This document shows, piece after piece, positions 54,727 through 62,706 of a stretch of DNA of 64,000 nucleotides. The stretch is from Candidatus Bruticola papionis (GTDB lineage: Bacteria > Vulcanimicrobiota > Xenobia > Xenobiales > Xenobiaceae). Under the pieces are notes generated by a model. That model was not told where the DNA came from and made no database searches. It was given only the letters and a program-made list of their open reading frames with translations. How positions within the stretch are numbered: position 1 is the stretch's first letter; every line of letters starts with the position of its first letter. Where the stretch lies: assembly GCA_002407045.1 (NCBI GenBank), contig DHKB01000011.1, positions 1-64,000 of the forward strand. Direction: 5' to 3'. A program made the translations under genes and the position numbers.

Positions 54727-55806
54727 TTACTTGTCGAGACCCTGAGGGGCGAAGTCGTTTTCAGCAGTCAAACGTACCGCTTCTTTGGTAATATCGCCGA
54801 TATTGCCAAAGTGTAAGTCGGTCATTTGTTCAAGCTGCTTCTGAGGAACCTGATAAACGCTGAATTTATCGGGATCGAAGCCGGAAATGCCTAAAGTGTG
54901 ATCTCTTTCAATAATGTCTTTCTGAGAAAGTACAAAGGAAGCGCTCTTTAAGTTGCCGGTTTTCTCGTCAGCCCAAACTACAGTTTTGAAGAACTGCATA
55001 GGAATCTGCACGGGCTTCTTCATGGCTCCGTTATTGGTGAACTCAGGATCGTCTTTAGAGAAGATGGGGCCGGTGATTACGGTCATCTTCTGGCTACCGC
55101 CAGTGGCGCTGTCAAGGACATGGTTTTCCAAGTTTAACCATTCTTTTTGGTTTAAACCGGCATGCTGCAAGGTAGCGTTGCAATAGCTAAAAGTATCGTT
55201 ATTAGCTTGCTTGGCATCTTTACCCCAGCAAGGATCTAAGCGGCGCACCATGTGGCCCTTATCGATATCATTGTTCCTGTAAGCTTCGTTACCCAACTGA
55301 CATTCGCGGGGGATACGACCATCAAGTTGCCATTTGCCACTGCGGGGCAAGTCTTGGTGAGTAGCACCATCGATATTAGAAATGGTATAGAAGCACTGTT
55401 TGCGCTCACCATTCATAACGATGGAGAAGTGAGTATAGGGTAAAACATACTCGCCAGGCTTGTCGGTACGCATAGCCACTTTGTCTTTAATGGAACTGCC
55501 CAACTCGGGAAGAGGAAGCTCTTTGCCTAAGAAAGAGCTGTCATAACCGGCGCGATTGCGATACATGTTGACGCCGTCGCCTTGGACAGTGATGGGGCCC
55601 TCAGCCTTTTGAGCTTGAGCACTGGCGTGGCTCTTGAAAAGTCTGCCGGCGCTGGCAAAGGCTTGCTCGTTAGCGAAGTCTCTGTTGTCGTCATGGACGA
55701 ACACATCCTTACTGCTTCCTTGGAAGCCTTCGGGACGGCTGACAGAATTTTCAATCATCTGAGGATTGTTAAATAACGAGCTGCTAGAGATACTGTTAAT
55801 TCCCAT
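54727..55806 (-). CDS. DNA/RNA non-specific endonuclease (NUC family), paralogue A
   Basis: The protein has 359 residues from the ATG at 55806, chosen by GGAG ten bases upstream and by alignment with its five neighbours. N-terminal module at 1-55: MGINSISSSSLFNN, then RPEGFQGSSKDVFVHDD, then FASAGRLFKS. A short Gln/Ala linker is followed by the nuclease domain: DIDKGHMVRRLDPCWG with catalytic His, TFSYCNATLQHAGLNQKEWL with the metal-binding Asn, and MTVITGPIF. NUC enzymes cut DNA and RNA using one Mg ion. No Sec signal is present. It has the longest leader of the set (about 300 bases, several hairpins). Confidence 0.9.
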   Translation of the reverse strand: MGINSISSSSLFNNPQMIENSVSRPEGFQGSSKDVFVHDDNRDFANEQAFASAGRLFKSHASAQAQKAEGPITVQGDGVNMYRNRAGYDSSFLGKELPLPELGSSIKDKVAMRTDKPGEYVLPYTHFSIVMNGERKQCFYTISNIDGATHQDLPRSGKWQLDGRIPRECQLGNEAYRNNDIDKGHMVRRLDPCWGKDAKQANNDTFSYCNATLQHAGLNQKEWLNLENHVLDSATGGSQKMTVITGPIFSKDDPEFTNNGAMKKPVQIPMQFFKTVVWADEKTGNLKSASFVLSQKDIIERDHTLGISGFDPDKFSVYQVPQKQLEQMTDLHFGNIGDITKEAVRLTAENDFAPQGLDK

Positions 55807-56167
55807 TTTTATCTGCTCCATTACCGAAGCCTGCTTCGCCTTAAAGCAGGCTAAATTCCTGATTATAAATGTCTTACATAGACAAAATATCTTCAGGCGT
55901 GACATGCTCCTTAAGCTCAGCAAAATTTGCTTAACTTAAGGCTTCTGAGATATTGACGAACCGCGCCTCCAAAACTTGAAAGCACAAGCTCTCTCTTAGT
56001 AGGTGATGTCCCACCTACATGCTGCTCAGCTTCGGCACTCCACTGTATGTAACTATACAAAGAAACACGCCGAGGCCAAGTAACATTTTACATAATCCCT
56101 CCCTCCCCTTTCTCCTAGATATTAGCAGTCAATTAGGCAAAAATATTCCTTTTTTGTGAACTTTTAG
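55807..56167 (-). promoter_or_regulatory. Long structured leader and promoter region of nuclease A
   Basis: No gene is supported here. Hairpins on the minus strand include AGCCTGCTT/AAGCAGGCT (55828-55852, just before the SD) and GTAGGTG/CACCTAC (55999-56018). A version of the shared nuclease upstream motif (TTTTTGCCTAATT, then TAATAT) lies at 56118-56143. Confidence 0.45.
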
Positions 56168-56222
56168 TTAACGTATAAAAAAAATGAGCCGTCTGCTGCA
56201 AAATATTTTTACAGCGCGGCCC
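56168..56222 (-). terminator. Terminator after nuclease paralogue B
   Basis: GCCG..CTG pairs with CAG..CGGC around an AT-rich loop and is followed on the minus strand by T8. Confidence 0.6.
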
Positions 56223-56260
56223 AACTATATTTACCTAATATCTAGCCGAAATTGAGCATT

Positions 56261-57367
56261 TTAGCTGAGTTTAGGAGCGTAATTGTTGTCAGCGCTTAAG
56301 CACATAGCGGTTGTGGTAATATCGCCGATATTGCCAAAGTGCAAATCGGTAAGGCGCTCGACTTCTTTCTGCGGCACTTGGTAAATTTTAAATTCACCGG
56401 GATCGAAGCCTTTGCCCTTATTCTTCTTAGCTTTAAAAAGAGAACCGTCGTTATTGATAATATCTTCCTGTGAGAGAATAAAGGAAGCACTCTTTAAAGT
56501 ACCTTTTTCATTCCAAACTACAGTTTTGAAGAACTTCAAGGGAATTTGGGTAGCTTCTTTCATAGTCCCCTTGTTATCGAACTTAGGATCATCATCAGCG
56601 AAAATAGGGCCAGTAATTACAGTCATTTTTTGACCGGAACCGCGAGCAGAATTTAAAACGTGATCTTCCAAACGCAGCCACTCTTTTTTATTGAGGCCGC
56701 CATGCTGTAAAGCAGAGTTGCAATAGCTGAAAGTATCTTCACTAGCCAATTTGGCATTTTGGCCCCAACATGGATCTAAGCGGCGCACCATATGGCCACG
56801 ATCTATGCCATTGCTATTATAAGCTTCATCGCCAAGCTGATATTGGCGAGGAATACGACCATCTAAAGTCCAGGCACCTTCACGTTTTACGCTGCGAGAA
56901 GCTCTGCCATCAATATTGCAAATGGCATAGAAGCATTGCTTGCGCTCTTTATTCATTACTACTGAATAGTTGGTGTAAGTAAGCTCACACTCACCGGGTT
57001 TGTCAGTGCGCATGGCTACTTTATTTTGAATAGAAGAGCCTAAGCCGGGCAAAGGAAGTTCTACGCCCAAGAAGGACTTGTCGTAACCATTACGCCCTTC
57101 AAACATGCTAACCGGCTCACCTTGCACAGAAACCAAAGAAGAAGCCGAATTGGTTTGTTGAGCTTCGCGGCCGCAGCTCTGGAAAAGACGACCGGCCTTA
57201 GCGAACTCTTGCTCTTTAGCAAATTGAGCGCTTTCGTCACGAACGAAAACATCCTTACCTGTACCCTGAAAACCTTCAGGACGGCTGATGCTATTCTCAG
57301 AAACCTGAGTGTTAATATACAAAGAATTGCCGGAAATGCTACCTATTCCCACTGAAAATGGCTCCAT
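56261..57367 (-). CDS. DNA/RNA non-specific endonuclease (NUC family), paralogue B
   Basis: The protein has 368 residues from the ATG at 57367, which has GGGAGGGGAG eight bases upstream; alignment with the other copies would favour a GTG five codons on (VGIGSISG). N-module RPEGFQGTGKDVFVRDE, Ser/Gln linker, then GIDRGHMVRRLDPCWG with the classical Arg in DRGH and LQHGGLNKKEWLRLEDHVL. It is the only copy without the common upstream motif: the terminator of copy C lies 60 bases upstream, so its promoter must be in the short remaining gap. Confidence 0.9.
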   Translation of the reverse strand: MEPFSVGIGSISGNSLYINTQVSENSISRPEGFQGTGKDVFVRDESAQFAKEQEFAKAGRLFQSCGREAQQTNSASSLVSVQGEPVSMFEGRNGYDKSFLGVELPLPGLGSSIQNKVAMRTDKPGECELTYTNYSVVMNKERKQCFYAICNIDGRASRSVKREGAWTLDGRIPRQYQLGDEAYNSNGIDRGHMVRRLDPCWGQNAKLASEDTFSYCNSALQHGGLNKKEWLRLEDHVLNSARGSGQKMTVITGPIFADDDPKFDNKGTMKEATQIPLKFFKTVVWNEKGTLKSASFILSQEDIINNDGSLFKAKKNKGKGFDPGEFKIYQVPQKEVERLTDLHFGNIGDITTTAMCLSADNNYAPKLS

Positions 57368-57425
57368 AATCGTTCTCCCCTCCCTTTAATATTTATTACA
57401 AAAAAAGTCTCCACTTTTAGAAAAA

Positions 57426-57466
57426 GCTGCTCGACTCACAAAATCGAGCAGCTTTCTACTTAGCTA
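57426..57466 (-). terminator. Terminator after nuclease paralogue C
   Basis: AAAGCTGCTCGA pairs with TCGAGCAGCTTT; T5 follows on the minus strand. Confidence 0.9.
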
Positions 57467-57476
57467 AGACAAAATG

Positions 57477-58586
57477 CTAGCTTAACTTAGGAGCGTAATC
57501 GTTCTCAGCGGTCAAGCGCATAGGCTTTTCGGTGATGTCACCAATATTGCCAAAGTGCAAATCGGTCATTTGCTCGAGCTGCTTCTGAGGCACCTGGTAT
57601 ACGCTGAAGCGGCCAGGATCGACGCCCTTGCTCTTGAAGAGGGAGCGATCTTTATTGATGATGTCTTCCTGGGAAAGTACGAAAGAGGCGCTCTTGAGCT
57701 TACCGCCATCGTTCCAGACCACAGTCTTGAAGAACTTCATAGGGATCTGGGTAGCTTCTTTCATTCTGCCCTTGTTGTCAAACTTAGGATCGTTCTCAGA
57801 GAAGATCGGGCCAGTAATTACGGTAAGCTTCTGTTTCTCTTTACCAGTAGTGGCGCTGTCCAAAACGTGGTTCTCTAAGCAGAGCCATTCTTTCTGGTTC
57901 AAACCACCGTGTTGCAAGGTGGCATTGCAATAGCTGAAAGTATCACGGCTGGCGCGTAAAGGATCGTCGCCCCAGCAAGGATCTAAGCGGCGCACCATGT
58001 GGCCCTTATCGATATTGTTGCCGCCATAAGCTTCGTTGCCCAACTGATATTCACGAGGGATACGACCGTCGATAGTCCAGTTGCCATCACGCTTTACTTT
58101 TTGGTGGCTGTTGCCGTCGATATTGCAAATAGCGTAGAAACACTGTTTGCGCTCTTTATTCATTACTACGGAGTAGTTGGTATAAGTGAGCTCGCTCTTA
58201 CCAGGCTCATCGGTACGCATAGCCACTTTATCTTTAATAGAATCGCCCAAACCAGGCAAAGGAAGCTCTACGCCTAAGAAAGACTTGTCGTAGCCATTGC
58301 GGCCTTCAAACATGTTGACGCTCTCGATATCGACGCCGGAAGCGGCAGACATGATGTTGGTTTGCTGAGTCTCTTCAGGATTGGCTTGAGGCTGAGCCTC
58401 GCGCTGACAGCTTTGGAAAAGGCGACCGGCCTTAGCAAAATCCTGCTCTTTGACAAACTGAGCGTTATCATCGTGTACAAATACGTCTTTGCCAGTACCC
58501 TGGAAACCTTCAGGACGACGAATAGAGCTCTCAGAGATTTGAGTGTTAGTATATAAAGAACTACCAGAAATACTTCCGATACCCAT
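57477..58586 (-). CDS. DNA/RNA non-specific endonuclease (NUC family), paralogue C
   Basis: The protein has 369 residues from the ATG at 58586 (AGGGG nine bases upstream). MGIGSISGSSLYTNTQISES is followed by RRPEGFQGTGKDVFVHDD and FAKAGRLFQS. The linker is the longest of the Gln/Glu type (PQANPEETQQTN). Nuclease motifs: NIDKGHMVRRLDPCWG, LQHGGLNQKEWLCLENHVL, LTVITGPIFSENDP. Lys replaces Arg in DRGH. A full copy of the shared upstream motif lies 50 bases before the start. Confidence 0.92.
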   Translation of the reverse strand: MGIGSISGSSLYTNTQISESSIRRPEGFQGTGKDVFVHDDNAQFVKEQDFAKAGRLFQSCQREAQPQANPEETQQTNIMSAASGVDIESVNMFEGRNGYDKSFLGVELPLPGLGDSIKDKVAMRTDEPGKSELTYTNYSVVMNKERKQCFYAICNIDGNSHQKVKRDGNWTIDGRIPREYQLGNEAYGGNNIDKGHMVRRLDPCWGDDPLRASRDTFSYCNATLQHGGLNQKEWLCLENHVLDSATTGKEKQKLTVITGPIFSENDPKFDNKGRMKEATQIPMKFFKTVVWNDGGKLKSASFVLSQEDIINKDRSLFKSKGVDPGRFSVYQVPQKQLEQMTDLHFGNIGDITEKPMRLTAENDYAPKLS

Positions 58587-58636
58587 TGTGAACAACCCCT
58601 AGTTTTCTCCCCACCCCAGACCTTGTTTACCAGTAA

Positions 58637-58682
58637 ATACTACAGAATTTAAAATAGTATTTGTGCACAAAATTGTAACAAG
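58637..58682 (-). promoter_or_regulatory. Shared upstream motif, nuclease C
   Basis: On the minus strand TTGTTACAATTTTGTG is followed by TTTAAATTCTGTAGTAT. TAGTAT lies about 50 bases before the start and is a plausible -10; no consensus -35 is spaced 17 bp away. Confidence 0.55.
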
Positions 58683-58747
58683 CTAGTCAAATTTCCATTT
58701 AAAACAGTATTTTTCAAGGTTGACGCTTCTACTTAAGTACTAATTTA

Positions 58748-58794
58748 TAAAAAAAGCGCCTTGCTCTTATTCATTTGAGAGCAAAAACGCTTTT
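58748..58794 (-). terminator. Terminator after nuclease paralogue D
   Basis: AAGCG..TTGCTCT pairs with AGAGCAA..CGCTT; T7 follows on the minus strand. Confidence 0.75.
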
Positions 58795-58813
58795 CCTCTA
58801 GACACTCAATAAG

Positions 58814-59896
58814 CTACTTATCTAAGCCCACAGGAGCATAATTATTTTCTGCAGTCAGACGCACGGCTTTTTTGCAAGTATCGCCTATATTGCCAAAATG
58901 CAAATCGGTAAGACGCTCGACCTCTTTTTGAGGTACTTGATAGACCTCGAAGCGATCGGGCTCGAAGCCGCCCTTAAGCTTAATAGTGTCATCTCCCTTA
59001 ATAATATCTTCTTGGGACAAGATGAAAGAAGCGCTCTTTAAATTGCCAGTTTTTTCGTCAGCCCAAACGACGGTTTTAAAGAATTTCATAGGAATCTGGG
59101 CCGGTTCTTTCATTTTGCCATTGTTATCAAACCAAGGATCGTTCTCGGAGAAGATAGGGCCAGTAATCACACTCATCTTCTGACCGTTAGCAGAATTAAG
59201 CACATGATCTTCTAAAGCGAGCCATTCGTCTTGGTTTAAACCGCCATGTTGTAAAGAAGCGTTGCAATAGCTGAAAGTGTCGCGGCTAGCTAATTCGGCA
59301 TTACTACCCCAGCAAGGGTCTAAACGGCGTACCATGTGACCTTTGTCGATATTGTTACGCTTGTAAGCTTCGTCGCCCAACTGGTATTCACGAGGAATAC
59401 GTCCATCTAAAGTCCAGTTGCCGGAACGCTTGACGGCGCGCTGGCTGTTGCCGTCAATATTGCAAATAGCGTAGAAGCACTGCTTGCGATCTTTATTCAT
59501 TACTACAGAGTAGTTGGTGTAAGTAAGCTCACATTCGCCAGGCTTATCGGTACGCATGGCCACTTTGTCTTTAATAGAAGCGCCTAATTGAGGTAAAGGA
59601 AGCTCGGTACCTAAGAAGTTTTTGTCATAGCCATTGCGGCCGTTGAACATGCTGACTTTGTCACCTTGAATTGTAACTACGCCAGAAGTGGAATCGGCTT
59701 GTTGAGATTCGCGATTTACACTTTGGAAAAGACGACCAGCTTTAGCAAAATCCTGGTCTTTAACAAACTGAGCATTGTCATCATGTACAAATACATCTTT
59801 GCCAGTGCCCTGGAAACCTTCAGGGCGGCTGATAGAACTCTCGGGAACTTGATTATTTATATATAAAGAGTTGCCAGAAATACTTCCGATACCCAC
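58814..59896 (-). CDS. DNA/RNA non-specific endonuclease (NUC family), paralogue D
   Basis: The protein has 360 residues, GTG start with GGAG nine bases upstream, aligned with the MGIGSIS start of the others. SISRPEGFQGTGKDVFVHDD and FAKAGRLFQS form the N-module; the linker is Ser/Gln-rich. The catalytic region is NIDKGHMVRRLDPCWG and LQHGGLNQDEWLALEDHVL. Three Cys shared by all six copies are present (QCFY, DPCWG, SYCN). It ends in VGLDK, like paralogue A (QGLDK), whereas B, C and E end in PKLS. Confidence 0.92.
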   Translation of the reverse strand: MGIGSISGNSLYINNQVPESSISRPEGFQGTGKDVFVHDDNAQFVKDQDFAKAGRLFQSVNRESQQADSTSGVVTIQGDKVSMFNGRNGYDKNFLGTELPLPQLGASIKDKVAMRTDKPGECELTYTNYSVVMNKDRKQCFYAICNIDGNSQRAVKRSGNWTLDGRIPREYQLGDEAYKRNNIDKGHMVRRLDPCWGSNAELASRDTFSYCNASLQHGGLNQDEWLALEDHVLNSANGQKMSVITGPIFSENDPWFDNNGKMKEPAQIPMKFFKTVVWADEKTGNLKSASFILSQEDIIKGDDTIKLKGGFEPDRFEVYQVPQKEVERLTDLHFGNIGDTCKKAVRLTAENNYAPVGLDK

Positions 59897-59946
59897 AGTA
59901 GACTACTCCGTTTTTCTCCCCACCCCAAAACAATCTAACTCAATAG

Positions 59947-59992
59947 ATACTACACAATTTAAATGGCTGGTTAGGCACAAAAATGTAACAAA
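59947..59992 (-). promoter_or_regulatory. Shared upstream motif, nuclease D
   Basis: TTGTTACATTTTTGTGCC is followed by TTTAAATTGTGTAGTAT on the minus strand, 50 bases before the start. Confidence 0.55.
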
Positions 59993-60010
59993 ATTGACCG
60001 AAAAGAAAAT

Positions 60011-60052
60011 AAAAGCGCTCCGGCCCACAAATTAAAAGCCGAAGCGCTTTTT
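60011..60052 (-). terminator. Terminator after nuclease paralogue E
   Basis: AAAGCGCT-c-CGGC pairs with GCCG-a-AGCGCTTT; TTTTATTTTCTTTT-type tail on the minus strand. Confidence 0.85.
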
Positions 60053-60095
60053 AAGTGTATCAGTTGCTATGCAACTTCACACTAAACAAGAATTA

Positions 60096-61229
60096 TTAGG
60101 ACAACTTGGGAGCGTAATCGTTCTCAGCGGTCAGACGCATAGGCTGCTCGGTGATGTCGCCAATATTACCAAAGTGGAGGTCGGTAAGACGCTCTACTTC
60201 TTTCTGAGGCACCTGGTAAACTTCGAAGCGATCGGGATCGAAGCCACCTTTAGCGCCCAAGGAACCGTCGCCATCGATAATGTCTTCCTGAGAAAGGATG
60301 AAGGAAGCGCTCTTGAGCTCTTTGCCTTCGGTCCAGACCACGGTCTTGAAGAATTTCATAGGAATCTGGGCCGGCTCCTTCATCTTGCCATGGTTATCGA
60401 AGGAAGGATCATCTTTGGAGAAGATGGGGCCGGTAATGACGGTCATCTTCTGACCTTTGGCAGAATTGAGAACGTGATCCTCAAGCTGGAGCCACTCTTT
60501 CTGGTTCAAGCCAGCGTGCTGCAAGGAAGAGTTGCAATAGCTAAAGGTGTCGTGACTAGCCAAGTCGGCGTTTTTGCCCCAACAAGGATCTAAGCGGCGA
60601 ACCATATGACCTCTGTCGATACTGTTATCGACATAGGCTTCGTTGCCGAGCTGATATTCACGAGGAATACGACCATCTAAGGTCCAGCTGCCGGAACGTT
60701 TTACAGCGCGGTGAGTAGTACCATCGATATTGCAAATGGCATAGAAGCACTGCTTGCGCTCTTTGTTCATTACTACGGAGTAGTTGGTGTAAGTAAGCTC
60801 ACACTCACCGGGCTTGTCGGTACGCATGGCCACTTTGTCTTTAATGGAGCTACCGAGCTGAGGTAAAGGAAGTTCGGTACCCAAGAAGGCTTTGTCGTAG
60901 CCATTGCGGCCTTCGAACATGCTTACACCGTCGGGCTTAACTTCACGGGGACCTTTAGGACCACGAGGGCCTCTGGGGCCGTTGGGACCTTGAGCACCGT
61001 CATTTCTGCGGCGGTTCTTTCTCCTGGTGATTTCGAAACTGTTGTCGTTTACGCTCTGGAAGAGGCGGCCAGCTTTAGCAAACTGCTGCTCTTTGGTGAG
61101 CTGAGCGTCGTCGTCATGGACGAATACGTCTTTGCCAGTGCCCTGGAAACCTTCAGGACGTTTGATAGAGCTCTCAGAAACCTGAGTGTTAGTATATAAA
61201 GAATTACCAGAAATGCTTCCGATACCCAT
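60096..61229 (-). CDS. DNA/RNA non-specific endonuclease (NUC family), paralogue E with collagen-like linker
   Basis: The protein has 377 residues. The N-module (MGIGSISGNSLYTNTQVSES, RPEGFQGTGKDVFVHDD) is followed by a basic run (RRKNRRR, about 69-75) and five perfect Gly-Pro-X triplets at 81-95 (GPN GPR GPR GPK GPR). The other copies have a Gln/Ser linker here. Catalytic His208 is in SIDRGHMVRRLDPCWG and Asn242 in HAGLNQKEWLQLE. The linker could bind nucleic acid or trimerise; that is inference. The shared motif lies 150 bases upstream. Confidence 0.92.
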   Translation of the reverse strand: MGIGSISGNSLYTNTQVSESSIKRPEGFQGTGKDVFVHDDDAQLTKEQQFAKAGRLFQSVNDNSFEITRRKNRRRNDGAQGPNGPRGPRGPKGPREVKPDGVSMFEGRNGYDKAFLGTELPLPQLGSSIKDKVAMRTDKPGECELTYTNYSVVMNKERKQCFYAICNIDGTTHRAVKRSGSWTLDGRIPREYQLGNEAYVDNSIDRGHMVRRLDPCWGKNADLASHDTFSYCNSSLQHAGLNQKEWLQLEDHVLNSAKGQKMTVITGPIFSKDDPSFDNHGKMKEPAQIPMKFFKTVVWTEGKELKSASFILSQEDIIDGDGSLGAKGGFDPDRFEVYQVPQKEVERLTDLHFGNIGDITEQPMRLTAENDYAPKLS

Positions 61230-61378
61230 GTTTTACAATTCCTATCCCTTTAACTAGGCTTTGCAGAAAACTTTAGCAGTTACAAAAACTGACAAAATTT
61301 TCAACGAATCGAGACAAGCCAGCTCTTATCCAAAATGCAGACAACAGATACGCTTGCTCAAAGACATTAACTAAACTG

Positions 61379-61423
61379 ATACTACAGAATTTAAAAGTCT
61401 AATTAGGCAAAAAATTGTTACAA
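61379..61423 (-). promoter_or_regulatory. Shared upstream motif, nuclease E
   Basis: TTGTAACAATTTTTTGCC is followed by TTTAAATTCTGTAGTAT on the minus strand; the leader to the start is about 150 bases, longer than for C, D and F. Confidence 0.55.
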
Positions 61424-61450
61424 CTTAGCCAAAAAACTTTTTAAAAATAA

Positions 61451-61485
61451 AATGCGCTTCAAAACCAAAGCCTTTGAAGCGCATT
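61451..61485 (-). terminator. Terminator after nuclease paralogue F
   Basis: AATGCGCTTCAAA pairs perfectly with TTTGAAGCGCATT, 13 bp, followed by TTATTTTTAA on the minus strand. Confidence 0.9.
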
Positions 61486-61516
61486 CAACTCGCTATTTTA
61501 TGTATAAAAAGCTAAT

Positions 61517-62572
61517 TTATTTTAACTTGGGAGCGTAGTCGTTCTCAGCGGTCAAGCGCATAGGCTTCTCGGTAATGTCGCCGATATTGCCAAAGTGCAA
61601 GTCGGTGAGACGCTCGACTTCCTTCTGAGGCACCTGGTAAACTTCGAAGCGATCGGGATCGAAGCCGCCCTTAATACCCAAGGAACTATCGTTGTTGATG
61701 ATATCTTCTTGAGAGAGGATGAAGGAAGCACTCTTGAGCTCTTTGCCATCATTCCAGACTACGGTCTTGAAGAATTTCATGGGGATCTGAGTAGGCTCAT
61801 CCATCAAACCGTTGTTGTCGAACTTCGGATCGTCTTTGGAGAAGATGGGGCCGGTAATAACGGTCATTTTTTGGCCTTTAGCAGAACCGAGCACGTGGTC
61901 TTCAAGTTTGAGCCATTCTTTCTGGTTCAAGCCACCATGTTGCAAAGCGGCGTTGCAATAAGTGAAAGTGTCACGGCTGGCCAATTCGGGATCCTTACCC
62001 CAGCAAGGATCTAAACGGCGCACCATATGGCCCTTGTCAATATCGTTATCTTTGTAGGCTTCGTTGCCCAGCTGATACTCGCGAGGGATACGTCCATCGA
62101 TAGACCAGCTGCCGGAGCGTCTGACATTGCGATGGCTAGTGCCGTCAATATTGCAAATAGCGTAGAAGCACTGCTTGCGCTCTTTGTTCATAACGACAGA
62201 GAAGTTGGTATAGGTGAGTTCGCTCTCACCAGGCTTGTCAGTGCGCATAGCGACTTTGTCTTTAATGGAAGAACCGAGCTTAGGCAAAGGAAGTTCGGTG
62301 CCCAAGAATTTTTCGTCGTAACCATTGCGACCTTCGTACATGTTGACGCCTTCGATTTCGATTTCGGAAGCGGCGTTGACATGGCCAGCCTGAGTGCTCT
62401 GGAAGAGACGACCGGCTTTAGCGAATTGCTGTTCTTTGGTAAACTGAGAGCTTTCGTCGCGAACGAAGACATCTTTGCTAGTGCCTTGGAAACCTTCGGG
62501 ACGCTTGACGTCGCTCTGCTGGATATTATTAAAGGCAGTAAAAGAACTGCTGGATATGCTACCTAAACCCAT
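61517..62572 (-). CDS. DNA/RNA non-specific endonuclease (NUC family), paralogue F
   Basis: The protein has 351 residues, the shortest copy. Its N-terminus is the most diverged (MGLGSISSSSFTAFNNIQQS, then VKRPEGFQGTSKDVFVRDE). Linker is short. Catalytic region: DIDKGHMVRRLDPCWG, TFTYCNAALQHGGLNQKEWL, MTVITGPIFSKDDP. It is the first copy in transcription order. The upstream motif is present in a variant form. Confidence 0.92.
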   Translation of the reverse strand: MGLGSISSSSFTAFNNIQQSDVKRPEGFQGTSKDVFVRDESSQFTKEQQFAKAGRLFQSTQAGHVNAASEIEIEGVNMYEGRNGYDEKFLGTELPLPKLGSSIKDKVAMRTDKPGESELTYTNFSVVMNKERKQCFYAICNIDGTSHRNVRRSGSWSIDGRIPREYQLGNEAYKDNDIDKGHMVRRLDPCWGKDPELASRDTFTYCNAALQHGGLNQKEWLKLEDHVLGSAKGQKMTVITGPIFSKDDPKFDNNGLMDEPTQIPMKFFKTVVWNDGKELKSASFILSQEDIINNDSSLGIKGGFDPDRFEVYQVPQKEVERLTDLHFGNIGDITEKPMRLTAENDYAPKLK

Positions 62573-62617
62573 TTAGTTAAACCAACCTAGTTTTAGACAT
62601 ATTTCCCCCTTGCAGCT

Positions 62618-62673
62618 ATACTACACAATAAAAAGTATTTATTGTACAGAAACTACTTACAAAAATGTTAACA
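62618..62673 (-). promoter_or_regulatory. Shared upstream motif (variant), nuclease F
   Basis: TGTTAACATTTTTGTAAG is followed, with a longer gap, by TTTTTATTGTGTAGTAT on the minus strand, about 45 bases before the start. Confidence 0.5.
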
Positions 62674-62706
62674 TGAGCCCAGAATCCTTTAAAATTAACT
62701 GTCCAT

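Noticed and set aside
60069..60593. Plus-strand ORF of 174 codons antisense to nuclease E
   Set aside because: It mirrors the codons of the conserved nuclease domain; the same frame opens in antisense to the other copies (57555-57878, 61595-62014). It is a by-product of codon bias with no SD.
62027..62566. Plus-strand ORF of 179 codons antisense to nuclease F
   Set aside because: Lies wholly inside the nuclease gene in antisense, shows no independent family motif and no ribosome binding site.
54727..62572. Polymorphic toxin/immunity cassette
   Set aside because: No small immunity-like ORFs lie between the copies on either strand, and the nuclease domain, rather than a toxin tip, is the conserved part.
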